A stretch of 64,000 nucleotides of DNA from Rutpela maculata (Eukaryota; Arthropoda; Insecta; Coleoptera; Cerambycidae), in contig OW386293.2 in NCBI GenBank assembly GCA_936432065.2, positions 63,014,265 to 63,078,264 of the forward strand. Direction: 5' to 3'. Numbering within the stretch: the first letter of the stretch is position 1; each line of letters starts with the position of its first letter. Both the position numbers and the translations under genes were made by a program. This document shows positions 10,519 through 23,540 of this stretch, in pieces. Under the pieces are notes generated by a model. That model worked only from the letters and a program-made list of their open reading frames with translations. It made no database searches and was not told the origin of the DNA.

Positions 10519-12504
10519 ACACAGCATATAACATTTTTAAAATATTTTGAAATGATTTTCAATATTGAAGAAGTATTTTGATAGATGTAAAAATATTTTT
10601 AAAATATTCAGTAAAAATATTGTTTATCCATTTTCGTAAAAATATTTTCAAAATATTTTAAAATATTTATAAAACGTAATACAAATATTTAAACAAATAT
10701 TTAACTTAACATTTTATGCATAATTCAGAAAATATTTTTAAAATACTTCTGATATTGTCATTTCACTTCAAGTTCAACGGTTCTTTGCAAAGCGCGCTGC
10801 AGTCGCCGATAATTTCATTAGTGCGCTTGCGCCGCTGGCAATTCTGTGACGTTAAATCCGTCTTCCGGCCGGCATTTTACATTTTGCTTCTTCTTACACG
10901 CTGTTGCTGCAATCTGCATTACTGGACTGCATTGTCTTTATGTGCTGGCTGTGTAATATAAAAAGTGTTTTTACGTAATAATGGTGAAAAGTGAAATTGG
11001 AAATTTTGCAATATTTATATTCTTAGTAGTCTTGAACAGTTGACACGTCTTGAACGCGACCGTATAAGTATTACTTTTAGGTTAGGTTTAAGAAACATGT
11101 CAAATTATAACGGACAACGTTTAAAAAAAAGTGTTGGCATACCAACGTGCCTCAAAAATGTTGATAGAGGACGCTGTCGAGAATCCTCCTATTAAATTGA
11201 CTCGGACTCAACAACTTGAACAAGTTGTATGGCTCATCCTGTAGGACAAAAGTATTCGAAAACGTCAGGTTAGGTAGATTTATCACGGTATGTTCTGTTG
11301 CTCCTCAATTATAGTTTTATAAATATCTAGGTATTAAAATTAACACATTATATATCTATTAAAATTTTTGTATATTTTTGGATGTTGATTTGAAATAAAT
11401 GAGTACTTAATATTGAAATTGTAATGTGTATTTTTTTTATCAAAGTTAAAATATTAAATGGTAAAAATCTTCATTGAAATAAGTATTTTAAATTGTAAGG
11501 TGTTCCCTTAGCTATTCTCACAATTTTTAAGATAGAAATTTAAAACTTGTAGGAGCGATTAAATAATCACCCACACTGAATAATTTCAAAACGATTTCAA
11601 AATTAAGCACGACTGACAATGCCAATGCGTAGGAAAAGGATGAAGAATTTCTAAGTGATTGAAAAATACAAATATGTAGTCTTTATTTATGTTCAACTTA
11701 ACTAGACGGTAGTATTAAATAATTTAATCTGTTTTTCAGCCGTCTTTTAAACTAATTTTTTCCAATTGTTTGGATTAAGCATTATTTTTGTGTTGTAGGT
11801 AAGTAAATTAGCTCAATTAAACATTAAATGTATGATTTTATAGTGGCAACAGACAAGTTACCAGTATCACTTTATTGTTTTACCAGTAAAATACACTTAA
11901 TTGAGTAAATTTTTGTTTTGGTGGTGTCGTTAGTCATTAACTTCATGTATTATAGTAACCTTTAAGGTGCAGGTTTAGCCACGAGCGGTATGTATGAACG
12001 TGCATTTGCAGTTGGATTTTTCACCAATTGACCATAAAACTACATTCAATCATGTGGTCCGTCCAGCTGAAAGGTAAGAAGAAGAATATGACTGGTCAGA
12101 TTTGACATTTATGGGGTAAATATCAAAACTGATAAGTCATATTCTTCATTTAGTGACATCTTTCAGCTGGTCAGACTACATGACTGAATGTGGTTTTATC
12201 GACAAATTTTATATTATTTACAAAACATTTTAAAAATATTTCACTAATATTTCCCATAATATATTTTCAAAATATTTTATATATATTTTCATATATTGTT
12301 TACAAAACATTTTTAAAATATTTTAATAATATTTCCTAAAATATTTATTTAACATTTTGTTAGTGACAAAAAAGTGGTCCACCAAAATATTTTTAAAATA
12401 TTGTGACAATATTAAAAACGTTATGCACAATATTTTCAAAGTATTGAAATATTTAATAGGATATATTTATAAAATATTTTTAAAATATCTTTTTGTTGTC
12501 TGGG
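10519..12504. mobile_element. family P: AAATATTTT-rich element with a CCCAG-type end
   Basis: The right end on the minus strand reads CCCAGACAACAAAAAG and is followed (plus) by TA. The left end reads CACAGCATATAACATTT and is preceded by TA plus one base. Both subterminal regions (10530-10735 and 12200-12490) are packed with AAAATATTTTTAAAATATT motifs. The ends resemble those of families X and T. The interior 10740-12030 shows no gene; a small palindromic MITE lies at 12034. Confidence 0.5.
12034..12199. mobile_element. palindromic MITE, 166 bp
   Basis: ATAAAACTACATTCAATCAT at the left is complementary, with a few mismatches, to ATGACTGAATGTGGTTTTAT at the right. The pairing continues through CCAGCTGAAAG and GAAGAATATGACT. 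The loop is about 40 bp. It is flanked on both sides by GAC, with one extra C at the left, so the duplication is uncertain. Confidence 0.7.
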
Positions 12505-13344
12505 TAGTTAATTGAGTTATTTTCACGCTTTTGTTATTCGTCATAATACTACGTTTATCGGATATAAAATAAAAAACCTATAATCAATATATGGTTGGTT
12601 TTCTTTATTATATCAATGTTTCTTCATCGTCAAATATTGTCCCTTTTTTACGTTATAATATTATGTTTAATAAATGTTTATTAAATAATATCTAATGAGG
12701 GATAGTTGTAAAAAGTAATAGTTAATAGATTTTCTTATATCAACGTTTAATTGACGTCGAATTTAAACGATAAAATTTCCTTAGTACATCAATGTTGTGT
12801 CAACGTAGTTTTATTGCTCTTTTTCATCGTCATAATACTACGTTTATTGGATATAAAATAAACCACCTGTAATCAATATATAGTTGATTTTCTCTATTAT
12901 ATCAATGTCTCTTCATCGTCAAATAGTATGCATTTTTCACATCATAATATTACGTTTAATAAATGTTTATTAAATAATATGTAACAACGGAGAGTTGGAA
13001 AACGGGTCGAGGATATATGAGGATCAACGTCGCTTTTTAAGTGAGTTTAACGTGTCATAACTACGTTAAAAAAAATGTTGTAATTAAACTAGTGGTGAGT
13101 TGGAAAACGGGTCGAGGATATGTGAGGATCAACGTCACTTTTATAAGTGAGTTTAACGTGTCATAACTACGTTAAAAAAATGTTGTAATTAAACTAGTGG
13201 TTACAATATTCATTATATTAACGTCGAAAAACAAACGTCTATTTATGACCAATAATCAACGTTGACTTTTTCAACGACTAACGTTATATCAACGCTTACA
13301 ACGTTATATCGACGTTTAATAAACGTAAGTGTGTTTATACTGGG
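12505..13344. mobile_element. family Q: AACGT-rich duplicated block with a CCCAG-type end
   Basis: ATAATACTACGTTTAT begins a unit at 12543 that recurs at about 12833. A second unit beginning GAGTTGGAAAACGGGTCGAG at 12992 recurs at 13097 (period 105, nearly identical). The right end on the minus strand is CCCAGTATAAACACAC. AACGTT and CAACGTT motifs in both orientations fill 13200-13330. The left end is not located; the similar block at 6892-7650 could be a displaced part of the same family. Confidence 0.5.
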
Positions 13345-15504
13345 TGTTAAAGAAAAACAGTATGTGATAATATTTTTTTAATTACTGACTACTTACATTT
13401 AAAAAAATGGCGACGTTTTTATTAAAAAAAAGTGTAAGGAAGCTAATTGGTTCTGTCATAACTTCTTTGTTTTTTATGGTAGGAATAGAAATAGTCAAGA
13501 AATCATTTGAAAGCCCAATCGATAGTATTTCATTACGGTTGTTAGCATTTCTGATGTAAGTGTTATAATTTCTGAGATAAATTTTTAATTAAATACTTCG
13601 TTTTATAGGACGCCATCTTTATACTCCTATATTTCCGAAACCATTAATTTTACAGAAATTAGAGCGATATTCAATATTCATCTCCAATTTAGTAGCGTTC
13701 ATATTTGTCCTCTGGCATGTTTTGGCTCAAAATGTAATACCTTGCGAATTATTTAACGAAAATCGTGTTGAAATAGGGGGTGGCATCTAAACCCTATAAA
13801 TTAGCAAGCCTTCGCAAAATATAGAAACTTTTCTTTGATGCATTTAATCAAATATAATTCAGGAATCATGCGTAATAAAAAAGTGAAAAATTTTTATTTT
13901 TAGAAAAGAACAACCAAATTTGATATCTGGATATAACTTCACATTATAAGCAACTTCTTTAAATAATATTTTTCGGTTGTTTACTTTTGAGGCCATTTCA
14001 AAAAAATTAATTTTTCGACCTAAACGCCAGGACTAACACATTTTTTTCGTTTGAGAAAAGGTACTAACTTTTATCAAAAACAAAATTTTTCAAAAGTCAA
14101 TAACAATAAGTTCCCATTTGTGCAGACTTTTTGACGGACACTGTATAAAATAAGCAAATTCATAGTTTTATAATTTTGTAATTTTTACATATGTGAATGG
14201 AATATAAAGACGATGGACAAAAAGACCCGTTTTCATTGCCTAGAGTTCGTCGCGGTATCCTAATACTATTATAAGAGTATGAATCACACAAAAAAAGTGT
14301 CCTTGCTTCATACCTACCGTATTGACGACACCGTGAAACGAAGCGATCTAATTGTAATTGTAGTCAGCCCAGAGCCATCTATAAGCTAAGTGCCAAAATT
14401 CATTTATTAACATTCACTACATTTACATTAGTACTCTTGCAAACCAAAGCTTGCTTTATCGGCAGTGTCGAGTTTGTTGGAGTAGTTCGAGTATTTTTCA
14501 AAAACTACTGAATAAAAAATTGAAATTTAAATACTGATATGTTTCATATACTATAGCAGATGAGACCAGACTAATATCAATAAGATAATATCTTTTTTAT
14601 TATTTTAAAATTAGGTTCAAAGTTAGAGGATGTTTATCAGCTTGACAAGAAAAAAATATTACTTTTCGTGAGTTTGCAATAGTCCAGTACCATTCTATCG
14701 AGTTTTTTCTCAAAGCCTGTGAAATTTCTTTTTAATCAGTTCAGGGATTTAGAAGAAATCCTCGAACGTATATTTAAGGAAATGTATAGATTTCGACAAA
14801 ATATTACGTTAGTAAATACGTCGTGTAAAATAAAGATTGTTTTGTGACTGCGGTTTATTAGCAGACCACGGTAAACCGCTTTGATAGAAATATTCAAGGT
14901 ACATAATTGATTTTTTTTTATTAATTATCGATTTTTGCTGGCGAATATCTCGTAAACTATAACACATAGGAAGAAAATGAATATAAACATTCTTGTGGAA
15001 AATTTAATTACGTTTAATTTTGCATAGATTACCTTTTTCCATACGACGCATCGTTTCCGAGTTATAAGCGAAGAATCGAAAATAGGAACATTTCCCCTGA
15101 AGCGGAGGGGTTAGGGGCGGGGACTTTTAGTATTTTTACCTCCCAACACATCCCTGAAGAGAAAAATTCTCCCCTCTTAAATGTTCTCTACAATCCCCTT
15201 TTGGGCATTCATTGATTGGACTAATATATGATATATGTGAGTACCGAGGAGGTACTTACTAATCAAATAAGCATAACTTTCATCTGTACTCAGCGATTTT
15301 ACATATCATTGATCGGAGAAGCATTTCCTTGGTCACTATTAATATAATTCATTACCGCCTTTTCGTAATAATAATAGAAAACATGATCTGGGAAACATAT
15401 TTAATCATTGATCGCTCAGGTCTGATGAAAGCGTCCTATGATATAGGACGGATATTGCACAGTTTCATACCTTAGCCGACAAGGTACCAAATTATGTCAA
15501 CTAC
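13345..15504. other. unassigned AT-rich stretch
   Basis: No gene or RNA is supportable. GTGCAGACTTTTTGACGGAC followed by ACTGTATA at 14122-14149 looks like a mariner-type MITE end, but no partner end was found. A short GC-rich patch lies at 15100-15125. Confidence 0.35.
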
Positions 15505-16574
15505 TTAGACAATGTCCATAATCCATACATTAGAATTTAAAATACTGTTAAATTCATTTCGGAATACAACGTAATCTTCATACGTTATTGGCAGTTCGAG
15601 TATACCATTACATGTATGAGCTAATGGCACTCGTGTTATCACATTTTCTGACAAACTAAAATGAAGTTTTATTTGATTATTAACTAAATTTGAGCCGGTG
15701 CAAAACCTGAGAAAAGCAGATCGGGTATTTTCATTGGCATCTTTTATAAATTTTTTTAAGTACTCAAAGACAGTTCTTCTATTGGAAGTAAGCTCATCAG
15801 TATTTATTTCAATTTTGATATAATATTTTTAGCTGTCGGTTTTAGGTCATTATAAATAGTTTTAAGGTTAACTTTGTCAATAAAGCCTTTGAGCTTTTCA
15901 TGAAAGCAATTGGCGACAAATGCTGGCTTTTGTATGAGTTGAGTGTGAGCAATTTCACTAAGTAAGTGTAAAAATTGTTCTTTATTTGACGCAAGGCGTT
16001 TCGAATCGTATGCCCCAAAAATTTCTACAAGGTCATCGTAATCTGTATTTTTGTAATCTTCTAAAGTGTTTTTTTAAAAGTTCTCTGTCTGATTCAGACA
16101 CAAATTCTAGAAAGTTTTCTATTATTTCATTGTCATTGCCACATCATCTGGTGCTAGGCAATTTGCCATAAATACTGGAGCTAATTTTATGGGAAAGTGC
16201 TTTTGATTCTCCCAACCATTAAGTAGAATCTTTGCTGCCGCTTTCCATTCTTTTTCCGCGAAGTCATGGCGTACACATGGAACTTTAAAATTGGTTCCAA
16301 CGGTGCATTTTTCATAGAAACTATCCCAAAATTCGCTCAACGCATCTCTCAAAACCCCACCTATATCGGCTGCCTTCTCTGACTCTCCGTTGGGCAATAT
16401 CATTTCGATTTTTACGTTTTTAAAGTCTTCAAAATTATTATCAATAAATACTTCAAGGAGTTCATTAAAGACGTGTCCCCTGTGCAAAATTAACAGGCGC
16501 TTTTCAGAAAAACATTCTGTTGGCAATTCGTAAATATTTTCTTCAGATTCATAGATAAATTCAAGTGTTTCATC
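15505..16574 (-). pseudogene. HECT-domain-like terminal exon, frameshifted (G2E3-like)
   Basis: On the minus strand an exon starts after a splice acceptor (T-rich tract ending in AG at 16575) and reads DETLEFIYES and on through RGHVFNELLEVFI and ADIGGVLRDALSEFWDSF. This is the pattern of the HECT-like domain in insect proteins annotated as G2/M-specific E3 ubiquitin ligase-like. The frame is lost near 16125 and resumes after shifts near 16125, 16070 and 15825. The last segment holds FLRFCTGSNLV and AHTCNGILELPITY. The Cys of AHTC (codon 15610-15612) is where the HECT catalytic Cys would lie. The stop is at 15505-15507. At least three frameshifts make it non-functional. Upstream exons are not visible in the window. 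It may be a retained host-gene fragment or domesticated transposon cargo. Confidence 0.7.
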
Positions 16575-18576
16575 CTAAAAAAATGAATAAAAATTCAATA
16601 TTGCAATTAACAGATATACAGATTCGGCAAATGTAGTTTTATATATCCAGAGATAAACGAGCACAAGAAAGATAGCTGATAAAATAGGGGAAGAAAACGG
16701 ATGTAGTGCTCCTAGCACGTTCCACACTTGGTGAAATTTTATTTTTATCACCTTGTCATGTATCAACGCACGGCATCGGTGCCTATCGCTTTTAACCGCC
16801 TGCCTGTGCATTATTATAGAGATCCGTCTTTCTTTTACTAATTCTTGGTTTTCTTTCTTACGCTCGTTTACCTCAGAACCATATATAAAACTACATTTGC
16901 TGAATTTGTATAGGTAATAGACAAAGTGACGACCGTAAAAAATCTTACGTCATCAAGTACAAGCATTATGTGTAGAGAAAGTAAGTAAAAATATAGATAA
17001 ACCAGCGCCTTCAGATTGCCTAATCTAAGTCAGCTGCCATGTTGAGAAACTATATCATTTACGATTTTTTTTTAAGAATATCTCCATAAATATGTGATTT
17101 TCAAAGAAACTGTAAGAATACTTCTTATGTAGAGACAGCTCCTTTTTTTAATCAAGTATTTTCAAAGATTTAAACAAAAAATCTTGGAAAATTGAAAGTG
17201 GTACCTATACGGGGTGAATCAATAACGTGTGTGGACGGCCAATATTTTATCAACCGTTTGAAATTTGAAAGAATGTTCGAAATAAAAATTGTGGAAGATC
17301 AGAGGCATATGTAAAATTATTTTTTACAGGGTGTTTCACAGTGTAGATCAGCTCGTACTGGAATTTTTTTAATGTAACACACAATTTTTTGTATACTTTT
17401 TTACTATTAATTCTCTACCTAGGCATGTATTATATTTGGACTTAAACTGTGACCTCACCACGTTGTAAACTTTTTCTGAATATAAAAATACATTTGCTCC
17501 GGTCAAAGTATTTCCAATAATGAAAATTTTCATAATTTTTTTGAAAAAATCAATTTTTTGGAAATTGCTCAGAAAATATTTTTTTTATAAAAAATGATGA
17601 GAGTACAAAAATGAGGCTTATAAAAAAGAAAAGTTTGCTTTTTTTTTATATTTTCCTACGACAAACTGTTCCAGAGATATAAAGGTTTAAAGATGGCGCT
17701 TGAGTGCATACGCAAGAAAATTATGTATTTAAAATTGGAATATCTCAAAAACTAGAAGATAGATAAAAACCTGATATAAGAATGAAATGAAGCTTACAAA
17801 GAAACTAAGAGTTTGGGTAGGTATTTATTTTTTTTCCTACGACAAACTATTCCAGAGATATGACAGTTTGAAATAATGTTGAAACATTTCAGTTTGAACG
17901 TGCATATTAAATGTATAGAGGTCCCGTTCGACTGGCGGGCGGACCACGGTCGGACTGCTAAAAAGCGTTTGAATCAGCGGTCTGAAGTTGGTCGACATGG
18001 TCACGTTTTAAGATACGACTGTGAAAGCGTTCGACCTCGTCCACTGTGGGCGTGCCCACGGTGGTCCCAGTCGAATATAGCCAGAGTAGGTAAAGAAACG
18101 AGAAATAGCCGTTTATTTTTTCGAAGAGTACGCAGAAAAGGCGGGTTGAATTGCATTTTAGCATGTTTAGAGTGCAGATTAAAAATATTATTTAATTAGT
18201 TTACTTAATTATATTAATTTGATTTATTTATAACAATCTGTATTTTTAATAAAATTAGACATACCTATTACTATACTCTTTTGTGACTATTTTTAATCCA
18301 CCATTTTTTTTAAATAAATTTAAACCTCGTAATCATATTCAGCGACGTAAAATACATAAGTGTCATAACCATATTCATCAAAAACATAAGTATATGGATT
18401 TTCGTGATTTTATTCGTAAAATTAGAAGACATTAATTTTTCAGTATTTAAAGGTGATTTCAACCCTTAATATTTTCGTTTCATAAGTTTTGACATCACAG
18501 CCATATTCAGCGACCTCAAAACATAAGCATATGGATTTTTGATAATTTATAGAAGAGTTATTAATTTTTCTGTTTC
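16575..18576. other. unassigned stretch with a local duplication
   Basis: CCTACGACAAACTGTTCCAG at 17656 recurs at 17837 with one difference and is followed in both by AGATAT, a ~181-bp diverged tandem duplication. TACGGGGTGAATC (17209) and TACAGGGTG (17334) look like mariner-type ends in the same orientation. The 107-codon frame at 17876-18199 lies in a slightly GC-richer patch and shows no recognisable domain. Confidence 0.35.
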
Positions 18577-18578
18577 TA

Positions 18579-20105
18579 CACTGAGGAAAAATATTTGTAG
18601 CCACAACTAAAAAACTCATAACCACAGCAAATTTTCCTAATAAAATAGAGGACAGGACGGTAGGTTTGTTGTCGTAATTAAATTCAATTTGTTAGAAGTT
18701 CTTAGTAGTCATTACTAAATAATTTTAGTTAAAATCAACTAGTTGCACTTATTAAATATTATTAGTTACTGTAACAAATGAAAAATGTTATGACAACTAC
18801 ATTTTTTAATTGTGACTAAATATTTATTAAATATTTTTGGTTACAATAATAAATGGTTTTGTTGTCACAAGAAATACAAAGTCTTGTCACAACTATATTT
18901 TTTAGTTGTGGCTAAAAAATATGGTAGGTATGGTAACTAATTCACTTAGTTGCCACTATTAGTAAGAAATAGTAAAATAGAAACATAAAAGTGCAGCGGC
19001 GGCTGGTGAAATTTGAGATCGTCATATCTCGATTATATATATATTATGTAATGACTATTAGGGCCTCATAGCATTATAGTGATTTTATTTTTATTGAATT
19101 TGCGAAAAAATGGTACAAAAATGTGGCCGCCGCGCCGGTACCTGCCTATATTTCAACTATGGTCCAATAAAATATTTGCAAGATATTTTTTATAATTAAG
19201 AGACTAGAACAAGAACATATGTTTATTTATTGTATACAAAATTTATACTTTTCTGAAAGTTATGCCATTTGCATTTTAATTTGGAATCAACCCTTTATAT
19301 TTCACAAATTTTAAAATCCTGATGTAGGTAACTTTTAAAAAAATCAACTTGTATAATAAATAATTACAGAAAAAAACGTGTTCTTGTATTATAACAGAAT
19401 AACAGTCACTTGATTGTAAAAAAAATTTTTTGCAAATATTCCACAGACCCTTCTATTGATTTGGTACCTAGGCGACCCCATTCTCATATTTATTCGCAAA
19501 TTTCAATAAAAGATTTTTCACTATAAATCGTTGTTATATGGGCCAGCCATCACGTAAAATATGGTGTGGGTCCCACGTTTTGTTATCAAGATATGAACAT
19601 CTCAAATTTCACCACTCGACTTCGCACACAAAACAAGAGAAACACGTCCTAACACTTTAACGAGCAAAGACACAGTGACCGGGGAATGGCCGACTAGATC
19701 GAGATCGTAAAATATCGGAAGCAGCCGAGTATAAAGTTACAAACATTTATTATTACTGCAATTACTTATTTTGTTACAGCTAATAAAAATGCAGTTGTGT
19801 TTTAGTTATCACAAATGGCCAACTAGTTGTCACAAATCAAAGTAAATTAAATATTTACTGTTAGTTGTTCCAAATAGAAATATTTTAACAGTAACAAGTT
19901 TGGGTTATTAAATAAAGAGAATAACACACTTACTTAATTGTGGCTACAATATTCTTATTTACTGCTACTAGAGGTGGAAAAATAGATTTTTTAGTAGTGG
20001 TAAATAGCAAGGCTGTGTTACTGCAACACAAATTACATGGAAATTTATTTATGGTAACTAAGAAAATTCCAACTAACATTTTTAGTTGAAGGGATTTTCT
20101 CAGTG
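18579..20105. mobile_element. mariner-like MITE with CACTGAG ends and TA duplication
   Basis: The left end is CACTGAGGAAAAATA after TA (18577-18578). The right end is TTTTCTCAGTG followed by TA (20106-20107). The outer 350 bp on both sides are full of TAGTTGTGGC, GTTGTCACAA and GTAACAA motifs in both orientations. The middle is occupied by a second element (about 18990-19640). The TA duplication and CACTGAGRAAAA ends point to a Tc1/mariner-type mover. No transposase is present. Confidence 0.75.
18990..19625. mobile_element. nested inverted-repeat element
   Basis: GGTGAAATTTGAGATCGTCA near 19004 is matched in reverse by ATCTCAAATTTCACCACTC near 19592. A second internal pair, GAATTTGCG and CGCAAATTTC, lies near 19098 and 19495. 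The outer ends (GTGCAGCGGCGG and CGACTTCGCAC) are only partly complementary and no exact target duplication was found. Confidence 0.6.
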
Positions 20106-20107
20106 TA

Positions 20108-21765
20108 GAGGTAGTTTCCACTCTTAAAAATAAAAAGCAGGTAATGCGACAATATAGATTTTGATGTACGTATTTTATAAAGCTCACTGTAAAAAAATTA
20201 AGGAAATTCCTTTTATCGTTTTCGGGCCGGGAATTTTACCATTTTTACTGCTTCGCTTACTGTACTATAGATACCTTTATCAATTCAGTCTCTAAGCAAC
20301 TAGTCATAGAAATAGAATGCAACATTGATGATAAGTCACATCATTTTAATCTTTTATTGAACAGAATACTTCAATTTACCTACAACAAATGTCAATTAAC
20401 ATCCTTATCCATCTACCCTCTAATTTTTTTGTTAAAGATTAAATTCTAAGGAATAATTTGAGATCCAAAAAATTGAGCTGCATTTCCCCAGCACCTGACA
20501 CTGACATTTTAAAAAAATTCTGTTGCATTGTTTTGTGCTCGTTTTGTGCCGTAAAGAAAACCTTTTGTGTTGCCATGGTAGTTATGCAAAAATCGATTTT
20601 CTGTTAAGCAAACTACCTTGTCTGTGAAAGATACTACAGCAAAATGTCACTAAGGAAAAGTTATTCAGATTAAAAGTCCTATACAAAATTTTAAAAAAAA
20701 TCGTCTTTTTTAATGATTTTGATCTTTTCCCATTATACAACGTGATTTACCATGACATGCGGAAAATTTAACAGACCCCACCGAAAGGAGTTAAGAAAAC
20801 GAAATTTTTTTTTTTAAATTGCCAAAAAATTACCTTATCTTTTTTGTAGAAATGCGCCGCCGATGACTTTAACCAATCTGACGTAACGCGGTACAACCAT
20901 ATCACTTTATTAGACTTGGGATTGACACTATTGACAGCAAAGCTGGAGAGGGTAGAAGTGACTTTTTGGTTTTAATCAAATCACACTACAAAAATAGCGA
21001 GATAAATCGAAAAGACATTGACCCTATGGTAATGAACTCTGAAACAACAAGCAGATATAAGAGATATTTAGTTAAACACGACAATAACACGACGGTGTCC
21101 TGATTGTTCGACCGAAAGCAAAAAACGCGGCACTTTGATTTGTGCTTTGACCCATATGCCGGTTTCAGTTTTTATGCCAATTAAGGAAATGTAAACAACT
21201 CCAATATGTTCTTTCAGAAGTAAGTTCGTTGCCCTAATACTGACCTACTCAACATCAGTAGTGTATCTTCGCAAATTTACTAATAATTTAATATACTAAA
21301 TTACCTCAGAACACTAAAATTTTGCCGGGGCTTTCCCACATTGAAGACTAGCACACCATTTTATTTTCCGCATATCATGGTAGATCACGCTGTATCTGCG
21401 TAATTTATCGTTATATTAAAAATAAATAGCTTCATATTTTTTACTACGTGATGGATTAAGTGTTATTTCCATTAAATAACTTTTAAAAATGAAACGAGTC
21501 CACTGTGTAAAACAATTCGTTTTATAAACCAAATGAATAGGAATACTGTACTTCCTTTTATGCTTTTCTCACCACAAGTGAATATAAAAATAAACTAGTG
21601 GAAGCATTATACTCTTCGCCGATTTACTGAGCTTTTTATATAATTGTAACACATTCTATAGGATACTCTTCGCAGTTTTCTCGTAAATAATGTTAGTTTT
21701 TGGACATTCTAAATTTTGTTATACCAACTTTGTTGTGGAAAAGAAATATATGAAAAAAAAATCAC
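20108..21765. other. unassigned region with an inverted pair
   Basis: Sequence near 20740-20775 (GATTTACCATGACATGCGGA) is reverse-complementary to TCCGCATATCATGGTAGATC near 21367, with a few mismatches. This suggests a ~650-bp foldback. No coding sequence or RNA gene is supported. Confidence 0.4.
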
Positions 21766-22131
21766 CATGTGAGGAATCGAACACGAGACCTTTGGATTGC
21801 AAGGCAACAACAACAACAAGCATTTATTAATGTTTCACAAGGTACTATAATGCGCCATTCCGGAGTCCGGCCCGGAGCCAGCCAGACAACCACGGCGAAC
21901 ATCGCCGAGGTGGGTGTGAGACTGGGCGGGGAGGGTCCGGTTTGGCGGTGATGAAAATTATTTGTTGAGTTAAAACTCCTGCCTAATGGAAAAAGGCTTA
22001 AATTTAACGGTATCGTATAACGTAGTACACAAGAGTACTTAAAAATAATTAAAATTAAAACTCTCAACATCGAGGAGCACCATGCTCTTCCCAAGGCAAA
22101 TGCTTTAGCCATTGAGCTACCTCATCTCACC
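21766..22131 (-). other. tRNA-like sequence split by a retroinsertion
   Basis: On the minus strand the outer parts read GGTAGCTCAATGGCTAAAGC (A-box-like, 22120 leftwards), an anticodon arm with TTGCAA, and GTGTTCGATTCC (B-box-like, near 21773). Joined across 21808-22091 they give a tRNA-sized segment, with anticodon TGC or GCA depending on the loop. Stem pairing is imperfect, so this is a tRNA-derived repeat or pseudogene rather than a gene. The split lies in the anticodon arm. Confidence 0.6.
21808..22091 (-). mobile_element. short retroelement with (TTG)n tail inserted in the tRNA-like sequence
   Basis: CAAGGCAA flanks the insert at 21800-21807 and 22092-22099, an 8-bp target duplication. 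On the minus strand the 284-bp insert ends AATAAATGCTTGTTGTTGTTG, a polyadenylation-like signal followed by a TTG repeat. This is the layout of a SINE or 5'-truncated LINE tail. Its middle is GC-rich (around 21860-21945). I see no coding domain. Confidence 0.7.
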
Positions 22132-23540
22132 AGAAAACTGGAATGAATGTCATTCAAGAATTATATTTCAACGGATTAGATACATTATTATGAAATATAT
22201 ATATTGGTAAAATGTAAAAACACAAAAAAATTATAGAGAATAACATTTCGAAAGATTTCTATTCAAATACAAATGACAGAAATTTTGAAAAAATTTTTTT
22301 TTTATTTAAATGATTAATAACTTTTTTATTTATTGACTGATTTTTTTCAAAAACAATAGGGTTCTTCCTCTAGCTAACGCTAACGTACTTTCCAAATTTC
22401 AATACAATCGGACTTTTCTTTCTTAAGAGTGTGCAATGCCTATGTTTTTACATGGGAAACTTTGTGATTTTTTTCAAAGCTCCCTGTCCCACAAAAAAAT
22501 AATTTAAAAAGGAATAAACATTTAGAAGTAAGTGATGCACAAAATATGATTTTTGTTGTTTTAAATAAATCATGCATTTACCTAAAAACTACGGAAAACG
22601 ATATATGTTAGATTTACTCAAGAGTTTCATAGATGGCGATACCATGACAATTCAGATCTGCGGAACGCAGTGTTGATTTAATTTAGACCCCGCAAGCAAA
22701 TATATCAAATATCTAACTTCGTAACGAAAAGCACAATATTTTTTTACATCATAAAATATGTTTTCTGTATTTTTTATGCAACGCATTTAGTAATAAAAGG
22801 GATAAAACGAAATATATGAATAACTCTCTAGCCACGCCTACTTCCTTACCGTTTGCGATTCGGCCAGCATATACTGGCCAACATTTTCAAGGGTCGCTTT
22901 ATGTTTAGAAATGCAGCTGTTTAGAGAATATCATATAGCGGAGCGGATCTGGTTTTGAAATGAAACCAACTCTTAAAATTTTTTTTTTTTTATGACAATT
23001 CGGTTACACGGATTCTCATTTATCATGTTATCAAGTTAGTTCAGCTTAATCACACAGAGTGGCGGAGGAATTCGCGTTTAAAATTCGCAAAAACACGTGT
23101 TTCCACGATAATTTTGTTATTATTGACTTGACGAAAAAAAAGTTAAATCAAAATTTGAAGATCTCGCGGAAGCCCGTAATGACTTGAAATTTGGCACACG
23201 TATGTATCTGGAACTAGATTATATTTTGATCTTACTTCGTTGAAGGGTTGAGGGATAAATTGGAGTAAATGGGGGTAAGTAGGTAAATCTGTAAAATTGG
23301 TATTTACTATATATAAAAGAAGTTAAAGGCCTCCTCATTATTAACGGGGGTGAAAAAAATAAAAATGTAATTTAGCGTGTATACAAGAACCTAAGGCCTC
23401 AAATTTTTGTTTACTTCATTCACCCCCTCTACCATCATCCCCACATTCACTACCAATATGGCATATCGTTTTATAGGTTTTTGGGGTAGACGATTTCAAA
23501 TATTATGTTATTAAAGTTCCATAAACAATAATTGTGAAGT
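22132..23540. other. unassigned AT-rich stretch
   Basis: No gene, RNA or clear repeat pair is supported. Poly-T/A runs are frequent. Confidence 0.35.

Noticed and set aside
17876..18199. 107-codon frame in a GC-richer patch
   Set aside because: No domain, no neighbouring exon signals, and an overlapping frame on the other strand; no support beyond length.
21769..22112. 60- and 116-codon frames on opposite strands
   Set aside because: They cross the boundaries of the tRNA-like sequence and the retroinsertion, so cannot be a native gene.
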